A DNA stretch of 64,000 nt from Saccharopolyspora kobensis (lineage in GTDB: Bacteria; Actinomycetota; Actinomycetes; Mycobacteriales; Pseudonocardiaceae), in contig NZ_FNVB01000003.1 in assembly GCF_900108315.1 (NCBI RefSeq), positions 655,404-719,403 of the forward strand, read 5' to 3'. Made by a program: the position numbers and the translations under genes. The notes beneath the pieces were generated by a model. It did not search any database. It was not told the origin of the DNA and saw nothing but the letters and a program-made list of their open reading frames with translations. Below are positions 52,311 through 60,915 of the stretch, piece by piece. The stretch's first letter is position 1; every line of letters begins with the position of its first letter.

Positions 52311-52931
52311 CTACTCCGCGCCGGTCGATCGCTCCTGCAGGCGCACGAGCTGGGCCAGGTGCTGGGCGGCCGTGCGCAGCGGCTGGTCGCTGGCCGACAC
52401 GCGGCACAGCAGCTCGGCGCCTTCCATCGTGCTGATGATCGTGCACGCCAGCGCGCGGGCGGGTTCCTCCGCGATGCCACCGGAGGTGAGCTTGTTCGCG
52501 AGCAGGCTCTGCCAGTGCTGCAGCGACTCGTCGGAGGCGCGCTGGATTTCCGGCGAAGCGCCGATCGTCTCCAGCGCCGCCGCCGCGACGGGACAGCCGT
52601 CGGTCCACTCCGACTCGCGCAGGCTGTCGGCGAGCAGGAGGGCGCAGGCCGCTACCGCGTCGGCGGGATCCGGTGTGCTGTCCAGGCCTGATCGGAGCAG
52701 CTCGGTGAACTCCTCCGCGCCGTAGCGCAGGGCCTCGGCGGCGAGCTGCTCCTTGCCGCCCGGGAAGAAGTGGTACACCGAGCCCGGCGTGACCCCGGCT
52801 TCCGCGCCGATCCGCTTGATCGAGGTGCCCTCGTAGCCCTGGCGCTGCAGGAACAGGGCGGTGGCACGCACGATCCGGGTTCGGGTGTCGACGACCTCGG
52901 CCGCCTCGGTCTTCTTCGCCTGCGCTCGCAC
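52311..52931 (-). CDS. TetR-family transcriptional regulator
   Basis: A 206-aa TetR protein of the LmrA/YxaF style. The helix-turn-helix includes TSIKRIGAEAGVTPGSVYHFFPGGKEQL (about 37-64), and the C-terminal domain shows CPVAAAALET, as in that group. GTG 52931. It is divergent from the flavin-dependent LLM gene. Three copies of TTGAACGTTC-type sites fill the 108-bp gap. Confidence 0.93.
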   Translation of the reverse strand: MRAQAKKTEAAEVVDTRTRIVRATALFLQRQGYEGTSIKRIGAEAGVTPGSVYHFFPGGKEQLAAEALRYGAEEFTELLRSGLDSTPDPADAVAACALLLADSLRESEWTDGCPVAAAALETIGASPEIQRASDESLQHWQSLLANKLTSGGIAEEPARALACTIISTMEGAELLCRVSASDQPLRTAAQHLAQLVRLQERSTGAE

Positions 52932-52948
52932 CCCGCCAGCCTACTCGA

Positions 52949-52964
52949 TTGAACGTTCACTCCA
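52949..52964. promoter_or_regulatory. TetR operator copy 1
   Basis: TTGAACGTTCACTCCA shares TTGAACGTTC with the other two copies; its right half-site is degenerate. Confidence 0.7.
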
Positions 52965-52975
52965 GAAGATCCCGG

Positions 52976-52991
52976 TTGAACGTTCATTCAA
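52976..52991. promoter_or_regulatory. TetR operator copy 2
   Basis: TTGAACGTTCATTCAA, 27 bp from copy 1; inverted TTGAAC/TTCAA ends. Confidence 0.75.
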
Positions 52992-53010
52992 GAGGGCGCT
53001 AGGCTCCCGG

Positions 53011-53026
53011 TTGAACGTTCGTTCAA
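53011..53026. promoter_or_regulatory. TetR operator copy 3
   Basis: TTGAACGTTCGTTCAA has perfect TTGAAC/GTTCAA ends and abuts the ribosome site of the LLM gene, so binding would block both transcription and translation start. Confidence 0.78.
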
Positions 53027-53039
53027 GTGGAGGTTTCCC

Positions 53040-54044
53040 ATGCCTGAAACAGACCTGCTGGCCGAGCACCCCGGGTTCCGGACCATGTTCGCGCCCGGCG
53101 AGCTGACGGTCGGGCTATTCCTGCCGCTGTGGCCCTACACCGGCGACATGGCGGGGATGGCCGGGCAGGGCGAGGCGATCCGGCAGGCCGACGAGGCCGG
53201 GTTCGCGGCCATCTGGGTGCGCGATGTCCCGCTGTTCGACCCCGGATTCGGCGACGTCGGACAGGTCTACGACCCCTGGACCTACCTGGCCTGGCTGGCC
53301 GCGCACACCCGCAAGGCCGCGCTGGCCGCGGGCAGCGCCATCTTCTCGCTGCGCCACCCGATCGACCTGGCCAAGCAGGCGGCGTCCCTGGACCACCTCT
53401 CCGGCGGCCGGCTGGTGCTGGGCATCGCCTCCGGCGACCGCCCGGTCGAGTTCCCCGCCTACGGCGTCGACTTCGAGTCGCGAGGCGCGCGCTACCGGGA
53501 AGCGGTGCAGATGTTCCGGACGCTGCTGGAGTCGACCAAACCCACGATCTCCTCGCCGCTGGGCCAGCTGCGCGGCAGCGCCGACCTGCTGCCCAAGCCC
53601 GTCACCGGGCGGATCCCGCTGCTGGTCACGGGCTCCTCCCGGCAGACACCGGAATGGATCGCCGAGCACTCCGACGGCTGGCTGGTCTACCCCGGCGCGG
53701 CCAACGCCGCGGGCGCGACCGAGCTCGGTCGGCGGGTCGCGGCCTGGCGCGAGCTCGTGCCCGGCGGGCAGTTCAAGCCGGTGGCCACCAACGAGTGGAT
53801 CGACCTGGTGGAAGACCCGAAGCACCCGCCGACCCCGCTGCGCGGCGGCTTCGTGCTGCAGACCGGCACCGAAGGCCTGCTGGACATGCTGCACCGCTGG
53901 CAGGAGGCGGGGATCAACCACGGTGCGCTCGGCGTTCAGCACGGCAGGCGCCCGGCGGCGGAGGCCGTCGCGCAGCTGGCCGAGGAGGTCGTGCCGCACT
54001 TCCCGGCGCTGGCCGCGCCCGCGCCGAAGGACCCGGTCTGGTGA
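53040..54044 (+). CDS. LLM-class flavin-dependent oxidoreductase
   Basis: A 334-aa luciferase-like TIM-barrel monooxygenase. SLDHLSGGRLVLGIASGDRP is the family's flavin/phosphate-binding segment, and VTGSSRQTPEWIAEHSDGWLVYP is the second. These use reduced FMN or F420; the adjacent flavin reductase favours FMNH2. ATG 53040 has GGAGG upstream. The reductase gene overlaps by 4 bases. Control by the divergent TetR regulator is likely. Confidence 0.9.
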   Translation: MPETDLLAEHPGFRTMFAPGELTVGLFLPLWPYTGDMAGMAGQGEAIRQADEAGFAAIWVRDVPLFDPGFGDVGQVYDPWTYLAWLAAHTRKAALAAGSAIFSLRHPIDLAKQAASLDHLSGGRLVLGIASGDRPVEFPAYGVDFESRGARYREAVQMFRTLLESTKPTISSPLGQLRGSADLLPKPVTGRIPLLVTGSSRQTPEWIAEHSDGWLVYPGAANAAGATELGRRVAAWRELVPGGQFKPVATNEWIDLVEDPKHPPTPLRGGFVLQTGTEGLLDMLHRWQEAGINHGALGVQHGRRPAAEAVAQLAEEVVPHFPALAAPAPKDPVW

Positions 54045-54544
54045 CACCGCAGCCCGCAGCCGTGGACGGGGAGGTGTTCCGGCAGGCGATGCGCCGCCTG
54101 CCGACCGGCGTCGCCGTCCTCACCACCCGAGGCCCGCACGGCATGACGATCAACTCCGCGCTGTCGGTCTCGCTGGATCCGCCGCTCCTGCTCGTGGCGA
54201 TCGGGCACCGCACCCGCACGCACGGCCTGCTGGCGCACGCCGAGTCGTTCACCGTGAACGTCCTCGGGGCCGGTCAGCGCGCGCTGGCGGCGCGCTTCGC
54301 CGGGCGGCGGGCGGTGGGCGAGTTCGGCGGCGTGGACTGGCACCCCTCCCCCGTCACCGGAGATCCGGTGCTGGTGGGCAGCCCGGTCAGCATCGACTGC
54401 CGGATCGACCGGCGTATCGAGGCCGCGGACCACACCCTGTTCCTCGGCGCCGTCCGCCACGTGCACAGCACCGGAGGCGCCAGCGATCCGCTGGTCTTCG
54501 CCGACCGCGACTACCGGCGGCTGGCGGAGGAGCCGGTGCCATGA
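54041..54544 (+). CDS. Flavin reductase family protein
   Basis: A 167-aa split-barrel FMN reductase. FRQAMRRLPTGVAVLTTRG and NSALSVSLDPPLLLVAI are the flavin-binding signatures of the HpaC/SsuE-like two-component reductases, ending with a conserved HTLFLGAV.HV segment. It supplies reduced FMN to the LLM monooxygenase. GTG 54041 lies in the GTGA overlap with the upstream stop. Confidence 0.92.
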   Translation: MTPQPAAVDGEVFRQAMRRLPTGVAVLTTRGPHGMTINSALSVSLDPPLLLVAIGHRTRTHGLLAHAESFTVNVLGAGQRALAARFAGRRAVGEFGGVDWHPSPVTGDPVLVGSPVSIDCRIDRRIEAADHTLFLGAVRHVHSTGGASDPLVFADRDYRRLAEEPVP

Positions 54545-54555
54545 CGGTCCCGCCG

Positions 54556-54660
54556 CCGCGATTCACAGCGGCAGTTGCGTTTCGGAATTGATCTCACGTT
54601 TCGCTGTTTCTCGTGGCTGGGTTGCGCCGCGGCCCCCTGCGGTGCGGCTGAGCGGAACTC
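54556..54660 (+). repeat. Dispersed intergenic repeat, copy 2
   Basis: Aligns with 39053-39156. Shared segments include CCGCGATT, ACGTTTCGC/GCGTTTCGC, GTGGCTGGGT and GAGCRGRACTC. It begins within 12 bases of the flavin-reductase stop, in the same orientation relative to the plus strand as copy 1. Confidence 0.7.
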
Positions 54661-54785
54661 GCGCCCGTGACGCAGGGGACCGCGGCAACGCCTGGGAGCC
54701 GAGCCGCCCGGTGTGCAGCTGAGCCACCGGGAGCACTCCGGCCGGCGGGGCCAGCGTGCACGGCCAACCGGATCGGGGTGCACCG

Positions 54786-54816
54786 CCGGGGACGTGGGTG
54801 ACGTCCACGTCCCCGG
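54786..54816. terminator. Stem-loop, possible terminator
   Basis: CCGGGGACGTGG (54786-54797) pairs exactly with 54805-54816 around a 7-nt loop, about 240 bp after the reductase stop. Confidence 0.5.
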
Positions 54817-54932
54817 GACTACTCAGGGGGCGGGAGCCGCGTGATTGAGTAGTTCAGCCCGTCCGCCGGAACAGTGGCGCCCGTCACAGTGGAGGCGGCT
54901 CACGAGGCATTCGACGGATCGGGGTCTTGACC

Positions 54933-55193
54933 ATGTTCCCTCTGCAGCAACAGCCCGAGGTGCCGCTGGTGTCCTGTCTCCTGGACGAGCTCGACCGCCG
55001 CGCCAAACTCGCCGAGCTCTGCATGAACCACGCGCTCGAACAGCAGCGTTGGGACCTGGTGCGGCGGCACCGCCGCGAAGTGCTCGTCGTCCAGGCCGAG
55101 ATCCGCCGCAGGCTGGACGCGCTGGAGGACTCCCCCGGCCACGTCGGCACCCGACTGGGTGAGCGAAGGGGCGACGCCGTCGGCTTCTGCTGA
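54933..55193 (+). CDS. Small helical hypothetical protein
   Basis: An 86-aa frame from ATG 54933 (or 54927). It is predicted helical and charged: CLLDELDRRAKLAELC and RRHRREVLVVQAEIRRRLDAL form two likely coiled-coil helices. I recognise no family. The ribosome site is weak, and codon third positions are GC-rich as in real genes here. It may be a small regulatory or scaffold protein; moderate doubt remains. Confidence 0.5.
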   Translation: MFPLQQQPEVPLVSCLLDELDRRAKLAELCMNHALEQQRWDLVRRHRREVLVVQAEIRRRLDALEDSPGHVGTRLGERRGDAVGFC

Positions 55194-55264
55194 TCCCGCC
55201 AGCACCTAGAATCCCGGCTTGACCGCCTGCGGTGACCGACAGCGCCGAGCCGAGGAGCGAGATC

Positions 55265-56014
55265 GTGGCAGTGCGAGTGGAACGGGAGGGCGCGGTCCAA
55301 GTCCTCACCATGGACCGGCCGGAGCGGCGCAACGCCTTCGACGGCGCGATGACCCAGGCCCTCGACGCGGCGCTGAACGAGTTCGAGGACGACGACTCGG
55401 TGCGCGCGGCCGTGCTCACCGGCGGCCCGGACTTCTTCTCCGCCGGCACCGACATCCGCGTCTGGGCCGGTGAGCCCACCGAGCGCGGCGGCCCGTACGG
55501 GATCGCCAAGCGCCGGCTGGGCAAGCCGCTGATCGCCGCGGTCGAAGGCGCAGCCGTCGGCGGCGGGTTCGAGATCGCGCTGGCCAGCACGATGATCGTC
55601 GCTTCGCGAACGGCGTACTTCTCGTTCCCGGAGACCGGCCTCGGGCTGGTCGCCGAGTGCGGCGGCCTGTTCCGGGCTCCGCGCGCGCTCCCACTGAACG
55701 TGGCCAGGGAAATGCTGCTCACCGGTGAGCAGCTGCCCGCCCAGCGCGCCTACGACCTGGGCCTGGTCAACCGCCTGACCGAACCCGGCGCGGCGGTCGC
55801 CGAAGCCCTCGCCATCGCCGAGCGGATCGCCGGTCACGCTCCGATCGCCGTCCGCGAGACCCTGCGCGCGGTCGAAGCCGCCTACCCCGCCAACGACGAC
55901 CGCCGCTGGATCGACACCGCCACCGCCAAGGAAGGCGCCAGGGCATCGGCCGACGCGGCCGAAGGCGTCGCCGCCTTCCTGGCCAAGCGACCGCCGCGCT
56001 GGAGCGGCCGCTGA
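55265..56014 (+). CDS. Enoyl-CoA hydratase/isomerase (crotonase) family protein
   Basis: A 249-aa crotonase. MDRPERRNAFDGAM is the family start, GGPDFFSAGTDI forms the CoA/oxyanion region, and AAVGGGFEIAL and PETGLGLVAECGG contain glutamates at the positions of both catalytic residues of enoyl-CoA hydratase. It probably hydrates a 2-enoyl-CoA. GTG 55265 is chosen because GAGGAGCGAG lies at the right distance; GTG 55232 would add 11 residues without a ribosome site. Convergent with an MFS gene 14 bp away. Confidence 0.88.
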   Translation: MAVRVEREGAVQVLTMDRPERRNAFDGAMTQALDAALNEFEDDDSVRAAVLTGGPDFFSAGTDIRVWAGEPTERGGPYGIAKRRLGKPLIAAVEGAAVGGGFEIALASTMIVASRTAYFSFPETGLGLVAECGGLFRAPRALPLNVAREMLLTGEQLPAQRAYDLGLVNRLTEPGAAVAEALAIAERIAGHAPIAVRETLRAVEAAYPANDDRRWIDTATAKEGARASADAAEGVAAFLAKRPPRWSGR

Positions 56015-56028
56015 GCACAGCGGACCGA

Positions 56029-57423
56029 TCACCGGGTGAGCTCCTCCAGCGAGCGGGACCTGCTCTCCGGGCCGAAGACCAGCACGATCACCGCGGCGAG
56101 CGCGAAGAGCGCGGCGAAGGCGACGAAAGTTCCCGTGTAGCCCCACATTCCGACGATCAGCGGTACCGAGATGGGCGCCACGACCGCCGCGGCCCGGCCC
56201 AGGGTCTGCGAGGTGCCGACGCCGGTCGCGCGTACCTCGGTCGGGAAGAGCTCGGGCGTGTAGGTGTTCAGGGCGGTGGCGATGCTCTGCAGGCCCATCT
56301 GCATCACCGCGCCGAAGGCGACGACCACCCAGAACCCGGTGGCGTAGCCGTAAGCGAGCGCGCCGGCGGTCACCAGGACAAGGGCAGCGGCGAGCGTGAG
56401 CTTGCGCCCGATGCGGTCCATGAGCCGGCCCGCCAGGTAGATCGACGGCAGCGCGGCCAGGCCCATCAGCGCACCGGCCGCGATCGAGCTCGCGACGCTC
56501 ATCCCCCGGTCCACCAGCAACTTCCCCACCCAGGTGCTGATGCCGAAGAACGGGAGCATCACCATCAGCCACATCGCCCACCCGAACGCGGTGCGGCGCA
56601 GGTTGCCCCGGCTGAACAGCGCTCTGAACCCGGGCTCGGCGGGCGGTGCCGGCTCTTCGGCGACGCGAGGTCCGGGATCGGGCAGCGGCGCCCCGTGCGC
56701 GGCCTCGACCTGCTGCTCGAACCGGCTCATGGCGGCATCGGCCCGCGCGCGGTCGCCGCGGCTTTCGTACCAGCGCGGCGATTCCGGGAAGCTGCGGCGG
56801 ACGTACAGCGCCAGTCCGGCGACGGCGAACATGACGCCGAACATCAGCCGCCACCCCAGACTCGGGCCCGCGGCCGACACCACGCCCCACGCGATGAAGT
56901 TCGACACCACCACCCCGAACGCGCCGAGGATGACCAGCTGGCTGTTGGCCCGGGCCCGGCGCGCCGCCGGGACGAACTCGGCGAGCAGCGTGAAGGCCAC
57001 CGGCAATTCGGCGCCCAGCCCGATGCCGGTGATCAACCGCAGGACGACGAAAGACCCCATGTCCCAGGCGAAAGCCGTCAGCAGGCTGGCGACGCCCCAG
57101 ACGAACATGCTGGTGACCAGCACCGTCCGCCGCCCGACCCGGTCGGCGATCGCGCCCGCCGCGGTGGCCCCGACCGCCATGCCGACGAACACCGAGCCGG
57201 CCACGAGCCCGGCCTGCGCACCGGTCAGCCCCAGGTCCTGGCTCACCGGCGCGAGCAGGAACGACTGCATGCTGAGGTCGACGGCGTCCACCAGGTAGCA
57301 CAGCGCGAGGACCCGGACCAGCTTCTTCTGGTAGCCCGTGAAGGGCAGCCGCTCGAAGCGGTCGCCGATCGAAACGCCAGGCGCCTCGTTCGGCGCCCCG
57401 CTTCGCGAGGGGAAGGATGTCAC
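56029..57423 (-). CDS. MFS transporter, sugar/aromatic-acid symporter-like
   Basis: A 464-aa, 12-helix MFS protein. ADRVGRRTVL after helix 2, GIGLGAELPVAFTLLAEFVP in helix 4, RSFPESPRWYESRGDRARA before the central loop, DRIGRKLTLAA in the second half, and TPELFPTEVRATG near helix 10 are the sugar porter/AAHS pattern. GTG 57423 has AAAGG upstream. Divergent from the PP2C operon across 401 bp. Confidence 0.9.
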   Translation of the reverse strand: MTSFPSRSGAPNEAPGVSIGDRFERLPFTGYQKKLVRVLALCYLVDAVDLSMQSFLLAPVSQDLGLTGAQAGLVAGSVFVGMAVGATAAGAIADRVGRRTVLVTSMFVWGVASLLTAFAWDMGSFVVLRLITGIGLGAELPVAFTLLAEFVPAARRARANSQLVILGAFGVVVSNFIAWGVVSAAGPSLGWRLMFGVMFAVAGLALYVRRSFPESPRWYESRGDRARADAAMSRFEQQVEAAHGAPLPDPGPRVAEEPAPPAEPGFRALFSRGNLRRTAFGWAMWLMVMLPFFGISTWVGKLLVDRGMSVASSIAAGALMGLAALPSIYLAGRLMDRIGRKLTLAAALVLVTAGALAYGYATGFWVVVAFGAVMQMGLQSIATALNTYTPELFPTEVRATGVGTSQTLGRAAAVVAPISVPLIVGMWGYTGTFVAFAALFALAAVIVLVFGPESRSRSLEELTR

Positions 57424-57824
57424 GGTCCGCACCTTTCGTCGTTCGGACGTTGTCCCGCTGGTCGGGCAGAAGCGATGCGCGAGCTCATCGCCGAGTATCG
57501 GGGCCCGGCGCGGTCGATCTCGATCGCGGTGCGGCAGCGGATGTGCCGTCGTTCCTCCAGGTCCGGTCGGCTCGACGGGGAAACCGGTGCCGCACGACGG
57601 CCCAACCGATCTGCCCGAACGGACCAGCCGGTCTGCCCCCGCGGGCGAACCCGGATGCCTCGCACCGCGGCAGACGCCCTCGTCAGCCACCGACCACAGT
57701 GGACTCGCACGGGATGACGAGCAGGCGCCGAACCGATTAGGCCGAATGAAGGAACATCGCGAAAGACGCACTCGGCCGCCGATGGCCGTCCACTACCATG
57801 TGATCTTCATCTCGTGGGGATCAG
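57424..57824. other. Divergent promoter region of MFS and PP2C operon
   Basis: A 401-bp gap with no credible gene and no striking repeat. The part nearest 57825 is AT-richer and contains CGTGGGGATCAG just before the PP2C ATG. Promoters of both divergent units must lie here. Confidence 0.5.
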
Positions 57825-58979
57825 ATGCGGACTGGGACGAGAATGGGCCGAACCATCAGGATGTCTCGCGCCTGGTCGGCGGTGCTGGTGATCGGCGCGG
57901 CCCTCCTCGAGCTGTACTTCCTCCCGGAGCAGTGGCTCTTCCGGCTGGTCGTCGCCGTGCTGGCGCTGTCCGGGGCGATCCTGGGCGGGCTCGCCCTGTG
58001 GGGCGGTTCCGGCAAGGTCCGGGAGATCGTGGTGCCCGAGCGGATTCCCCCTGCACCGCAACCACCACCGCCGCGAGCCCCGGTGCGCGAGCAGCCGCCA
58101 GTGCACGTCCCGGACGGCCCGGCACCACCGAAGTTCGGCAGGGGCTCGAAGGCCCAGGCGCTCCCGTGGCTGCTGCCCGCGCACGCGGTCTACCCCGGGA
58201 TCGCCGCGGACGAGGCGCAGCTCGGCGACCTCGCGGTGCGCGCGGCGTCCGTCGTCGGGCCGGGGCACCGCTGCGAGGAGCCCGTGGTGCCCCGCCAGGA
58301 CGCCTACCGGCTCGGCCGGGACGACGACGGGCGGTACCTCATCGCCGCGGTCGCCGACGGGGTGTCCAGCAGTCGGTCGGCGGAGCTGGGCGCGACCGTG
58401 GCCGTCAGCGCGGCCATCACCGTGCTGCGCGAACGGCTGAACACCGCCCGGGACCTCGAAACCCCGGCCGCGGCGGAGATCTTCAGCGCAGTGGCCGCGC
58501 GGATGACGGACACCGCCACGTCCCGGAACCTGCGCGACTCCGACGTCTGCGCGGCCCTGGTGCTCGCCGTGATCCCGGCTCACCCGGCTCCCGGCGAGCG
58601 GGAGATGTGGGTCGCGTGGGTTGGGGACGCATCGGTGTGGACGCTGCGGGACGGCGCGTGGTCCTTCGCGGCAGGCGACGACAAGCGCACCACCGACGGC
58701 GTGGAGTCCAACGCGCTGGCGCACGTCCTCCCGGACAACCCGATGACGGTCGCCAGCAGGAGGATCCAGCTGCGCACCGGCGACGTGGTGGCGCTGATGA
58801 CCGACGGTGTCGGTGACGCGCTGGCCACGCTGGGCGAAGCGAACCGGTACTTCGCGAGGAAGTGGGCCGCTCCGCCGTCGGCGACCTCGTTCGCCGACGA
58901 CGTCGGCTACGACGCGGAGCGGTTCATCGACGACCGCACCGCGGTGACGGTCTGGGTGGGCGCCCGGGAGGAGCGATGA
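57825..58979 (+). CDS. Membrane-anchored PP2C-type protein phosphatase
   Basis: A 384-aa protein with two N-terminal helices (about 13-32, 38-60), a proline-rich linker (about 70-110) and a PP2C domain (about 125-380). Metal-binding aspartates sit in VPRQDAYRLG, VADGVSSSRSAELGA, GDASVW, MTDGVGD and DDRTAVTVWV, so it should be active. ATG 57825 follows GGGGA. It is first of a seven-gene operon; its stop overlaps the kinase ATG. PP2C, kinase and TerY-like vWA genes in a row is the TerY-P triad described from comparative genomics. Confidence 0.9.
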   Translation: MRTGTRMGRTIRMSRAWSAVLVIGAALLELYFLPEQWLFRLVVAVLALSGAILGGLALWGGSGKVREIVVPERIPPAPQPPPPRAPVREQPPVHVPDGPAPPKFGRGSKAQALPWLLPAHAVYPGIAADEAQLGDLAVRAASVVGPGHRCEEPVVPRQDAYRLGRDDDGRYLIAAVADGVSSSRSAELGATVAVSAAITVLRERLNTARDLETPAAAEIFSAVAARMTDTATSRNLRDSDVCAALVLAVIPAHPAPGEREMWVAWVGDASVWTLRDGAWSFAAGDDKRTTDGVESNALAHVLPDNPMTVASRRIQLRTGDVVALMTDGVGDALATLGEANRYFARKWAAPPSATSFADDVGYDAERFIDDRTAVTVWVGAREER

Positions 58980-60055
58980 CGAGCTCCTGGCCGCTGTCCA
59001 CCGTGATCGGCCTCGACGAGCTGGCACCGCTGCGGCGGACGATCAGCGACGGAGCGGGCCAGAGCACCGGCATCCACCCCATCGGCGACCACCCCGGCTG
59101 GCTGGCCAAGCTCTACCGGACGCCCGGCGGTCACGACGAGGTGACCCGGCTGGACGAGCTCATCGCGCTGCCCGGGACCATCGGCGCCGACGACGCCGCG
59201 ACGCTGCGCACCAGCACGTCCTGGCCGGTGGCCCGCATCACCGACGGGGATCAGCCGGTGCACGGGTGCGTGATCCCGGCCGCACCGGACAGATTCCGCC
59301 AGGGCGGCGACGGGGAGTTCCGCGAGATCGACACGCTGGCCCGGACGGCCGACTCGTTCGCGCGGCACGGCCTCCGGGCGCCGAGCAGAGCCGACCGGCT
59401 CCGGATCTGCCGGAACCTGGTGCGCGTGGCGGAGGTGCTCGAGCGCCACGGGCTCGTCTACTCCGACTGGTCCTACTCCAACGCCTTCTGGTGCCACGAC
59501 GACGCATCGGTGTTCGTCATCGACATCGACGGGTGCGGCACCGGCTCGGTCCCCAACATCGCCCAGCCCAACTGGGACGACCCGCTCACACCGCGCCCGG
59601 CCGAGGCCGACGCCTGCACCGACCGGTTCCGCGTGGCGCTGCTCGTCACCCGCTGCCTCACCGGGCAACGGGAAATGACCGCGGCGCTCAACGATCTGGC
59701 CGAGTCGGACGGGCTGGGAAACCGCGGGTTGCGGGAGGTCCTGCTGGACATGCTGCTCAGCGAGGACCGCGAGCGGCGGCCCTCGCTGACCGAGCTCGGC
59801 ACCGTCCTCGCCGGCGGCCTGTACGCCCGCTTCGGGTCGCCTCCGGCGCGCAACCCGATCCCGGAGCGGCCCGCGCCACCACCTCCGGTCACCGTCGTGA
59901 GCGCCACTCCGGGGACGAACGTCGACTGGAAGACCCCTGCCGCGACACCGAGCGCGAGCAACGGCGGGCCGCAGCGGGAAACCCTGTTCCTCGGCATCTT
60001 CTTCGGAGTGGTGGTGCTGCTGCTCCTGATCGTGATCATCGCGAACAACGCGTAG
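58976..60055 (+). CDS. Tail-anchored protein kinase-like protein
   Basis: A 359-aa kinase-fold protein. The catalytic loop reads GLVYSDWSYSNAF (Asp about 164, Asn five residues on), and VIDIDGCG takes the place of the DFG motif. The N-lobe holds HPGWLAKLYR as a likely lysine strand. Residues about 290-335 are a proline-rich linker, and a single helix at about 337-357 (FFGVVVLLLLIVIIANN) anchors it at the C terminus. Both key acidic residues are present, so it may be active, opposite to the pseudokinase further on. It overlaps PP2C by 4 bases. Confidence 0.85.
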   Translation: MTSSWPLSTVIGLDELAPLRRTISDGAGQSTGIHPIGDHPGWLAKLYRTPGGHDEVTRLDELIALPGTIGADDAATLRTSTSWPVARITDGDQPVHGCVIPAAPDRFRQGGDGEFREIDTLARTADSFARHGLRAPSRADRLRICRNLVRVAEVLERHGLVYSDWSYSNAFWCHDDASVFVIDIDGCGTGSVPNIAQPNWDDPLTPRPAEADACTDRFRVALLVTRCLTGQREMTAALNDLAESDGLGNRGLREVLLDMLLSEDRERRPSLTELGTVLAGGLYARFGSPPARNPIPERPAPPPPVTVVSATPGTNVDWKTPAATPSASNGGPQRETLFLGIFFGVVVLLLLIVIIANNA

Positions 60056-60067
60056 GAGGAGACGTCC

Positions 60068-60739
60068 ATGGCCGAAGGCCCGTACACGATGAAGCAGAAG
60101 TGCCTGCCGACCTACGTCGTGATCGACGCCTCCTACTCGATGACGCCGTACCAGGACACCCTGAACCAGACGCTCGCGCGGCTGCACCGGAAGCTGGCGG
60201 GCAGCCCCCGGGTCTCCGAGTTCGCGCTCATGTCGATCATCGCGTTCTCCTCGTCGGCTCAGGTCGTGATCGAGATGACCGACATGGAGAAGATCCCGGT
60301 CATGCCCGACGTGGTGTGCAACGGCAAGACCGACTACCGCGCGGCTTTCGACCTGGTGCGCAGGCGGATCGACGTGGACGTCCCGGCGCTCAACGCGCAG
60401 GGCAAGGCGGTGCTGCGGCCCGCGATGTTCTTCCTCACCGACGGCCAGCCCACCGAGCCGGGCTGGGAGGCGGCCTTCCGCGAGCTGGTGGACCCGGCCT
60501 GGAAGCGCCATCCGCACGTGATCACCTACGGGTTCGGCTCGGTGCAGAGCGAGGTGCTGAGCAAGGTCGCCACCAAGGCCGCCTTCTACGCCGAGCCGGG
60601 CACGCGCAACGACGAAGCACTCGGCCAGGCGATCAACAGCCTGCTGAACTCGCTGGTCGCCTCCTCCCGCAGCGAGGAGATGCAGATCCCGACCGTGGCC
60701 GAGGGATACCGGACCATCCCCGTCGAGTACATGGACTGA
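60068..60739 (+). CDS. TerY-like von Willebrand factor A protein
   Basis: A 223-aa vWA protein. The MIDAS is intact: DASYS at 20-24 (DxSxS), Thr in GKTDY (about 93) and Asp in LTDGQPTEP (about 125). It fits TerY of the Ter stress systems, which binds metal and scaffolds partners. ATG 60068 has GGAGGA upstream. It follows the kinase gene by 12 bp. Other Ter genes (TerC, TerD) are not in the window. Confidence 0.9.
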   Translation: MAEGPYTMKQKCLPTYVVIDASYSMTPYQDTLNQTLARLHRKLAGSPRVSEFALMSIIAFSSSAQVVIEMTDMEKIPVMPDVVCNGKTDYRAAFDLVRRRIDVDVPALNAQGKAVLRPAMFFLTDGQPTEPGWEAAFRELVDPAWKRHPHVITYGFGSVQSEVLSKVATKAAFYAEPGTRNDEALGQAINSLLNSLVASSRSEEMQIPTVAEGYRTIPVEYMD

Positions 60740-60915
60740 TGCCGATGACCAGCTGGGACCGCTCCGCCGTGCTGCTCGGCGCGGCATCGGTCTGCGTGGC
60801 GGCCGCGGCGGTCGTGTCGATCGCCGCGCGGCTGCCCGCCACCGAGGAACCGCCGCCCGCGCGCGAAGTGCAGCAGCACGCGCCGCAAGCTCCCGACACG
60901 GAGGTGACCAGGTGA
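60739..60915 (+). CDS. Small single-pass membrane protein
   Basis: A 58-aa protein, MPMTSWDRSAVLLGAASV at the start. One hydrophobic helix spans about 9-30, followed by a proline- and glutamine-rich tail. ATG 60739 overlaps the vWA stop by one base (TGATG), and its stop overlaps the next gene's GTG, which makes translation as part of the operon very likely despite its size. No family is recognised. Confidence 0.75.
   Translation: MPMTSWDRSAVLLGAASVCVAAAAVVSIAARLPATEEPPPAREVQQHAPQAPDTEVTR

Larger units (their letters stand above)
54545..54932. other. Intergenic region with dispersed repeat and hairpin
   Basis: A 388-bp gap that holds the second copy of the dispersed repeat (54556-54660) and a stem-loop at 54786-54816. 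I see no credible gene; minus-strand frames here lack ribosome sites. Confidence 0.55.
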
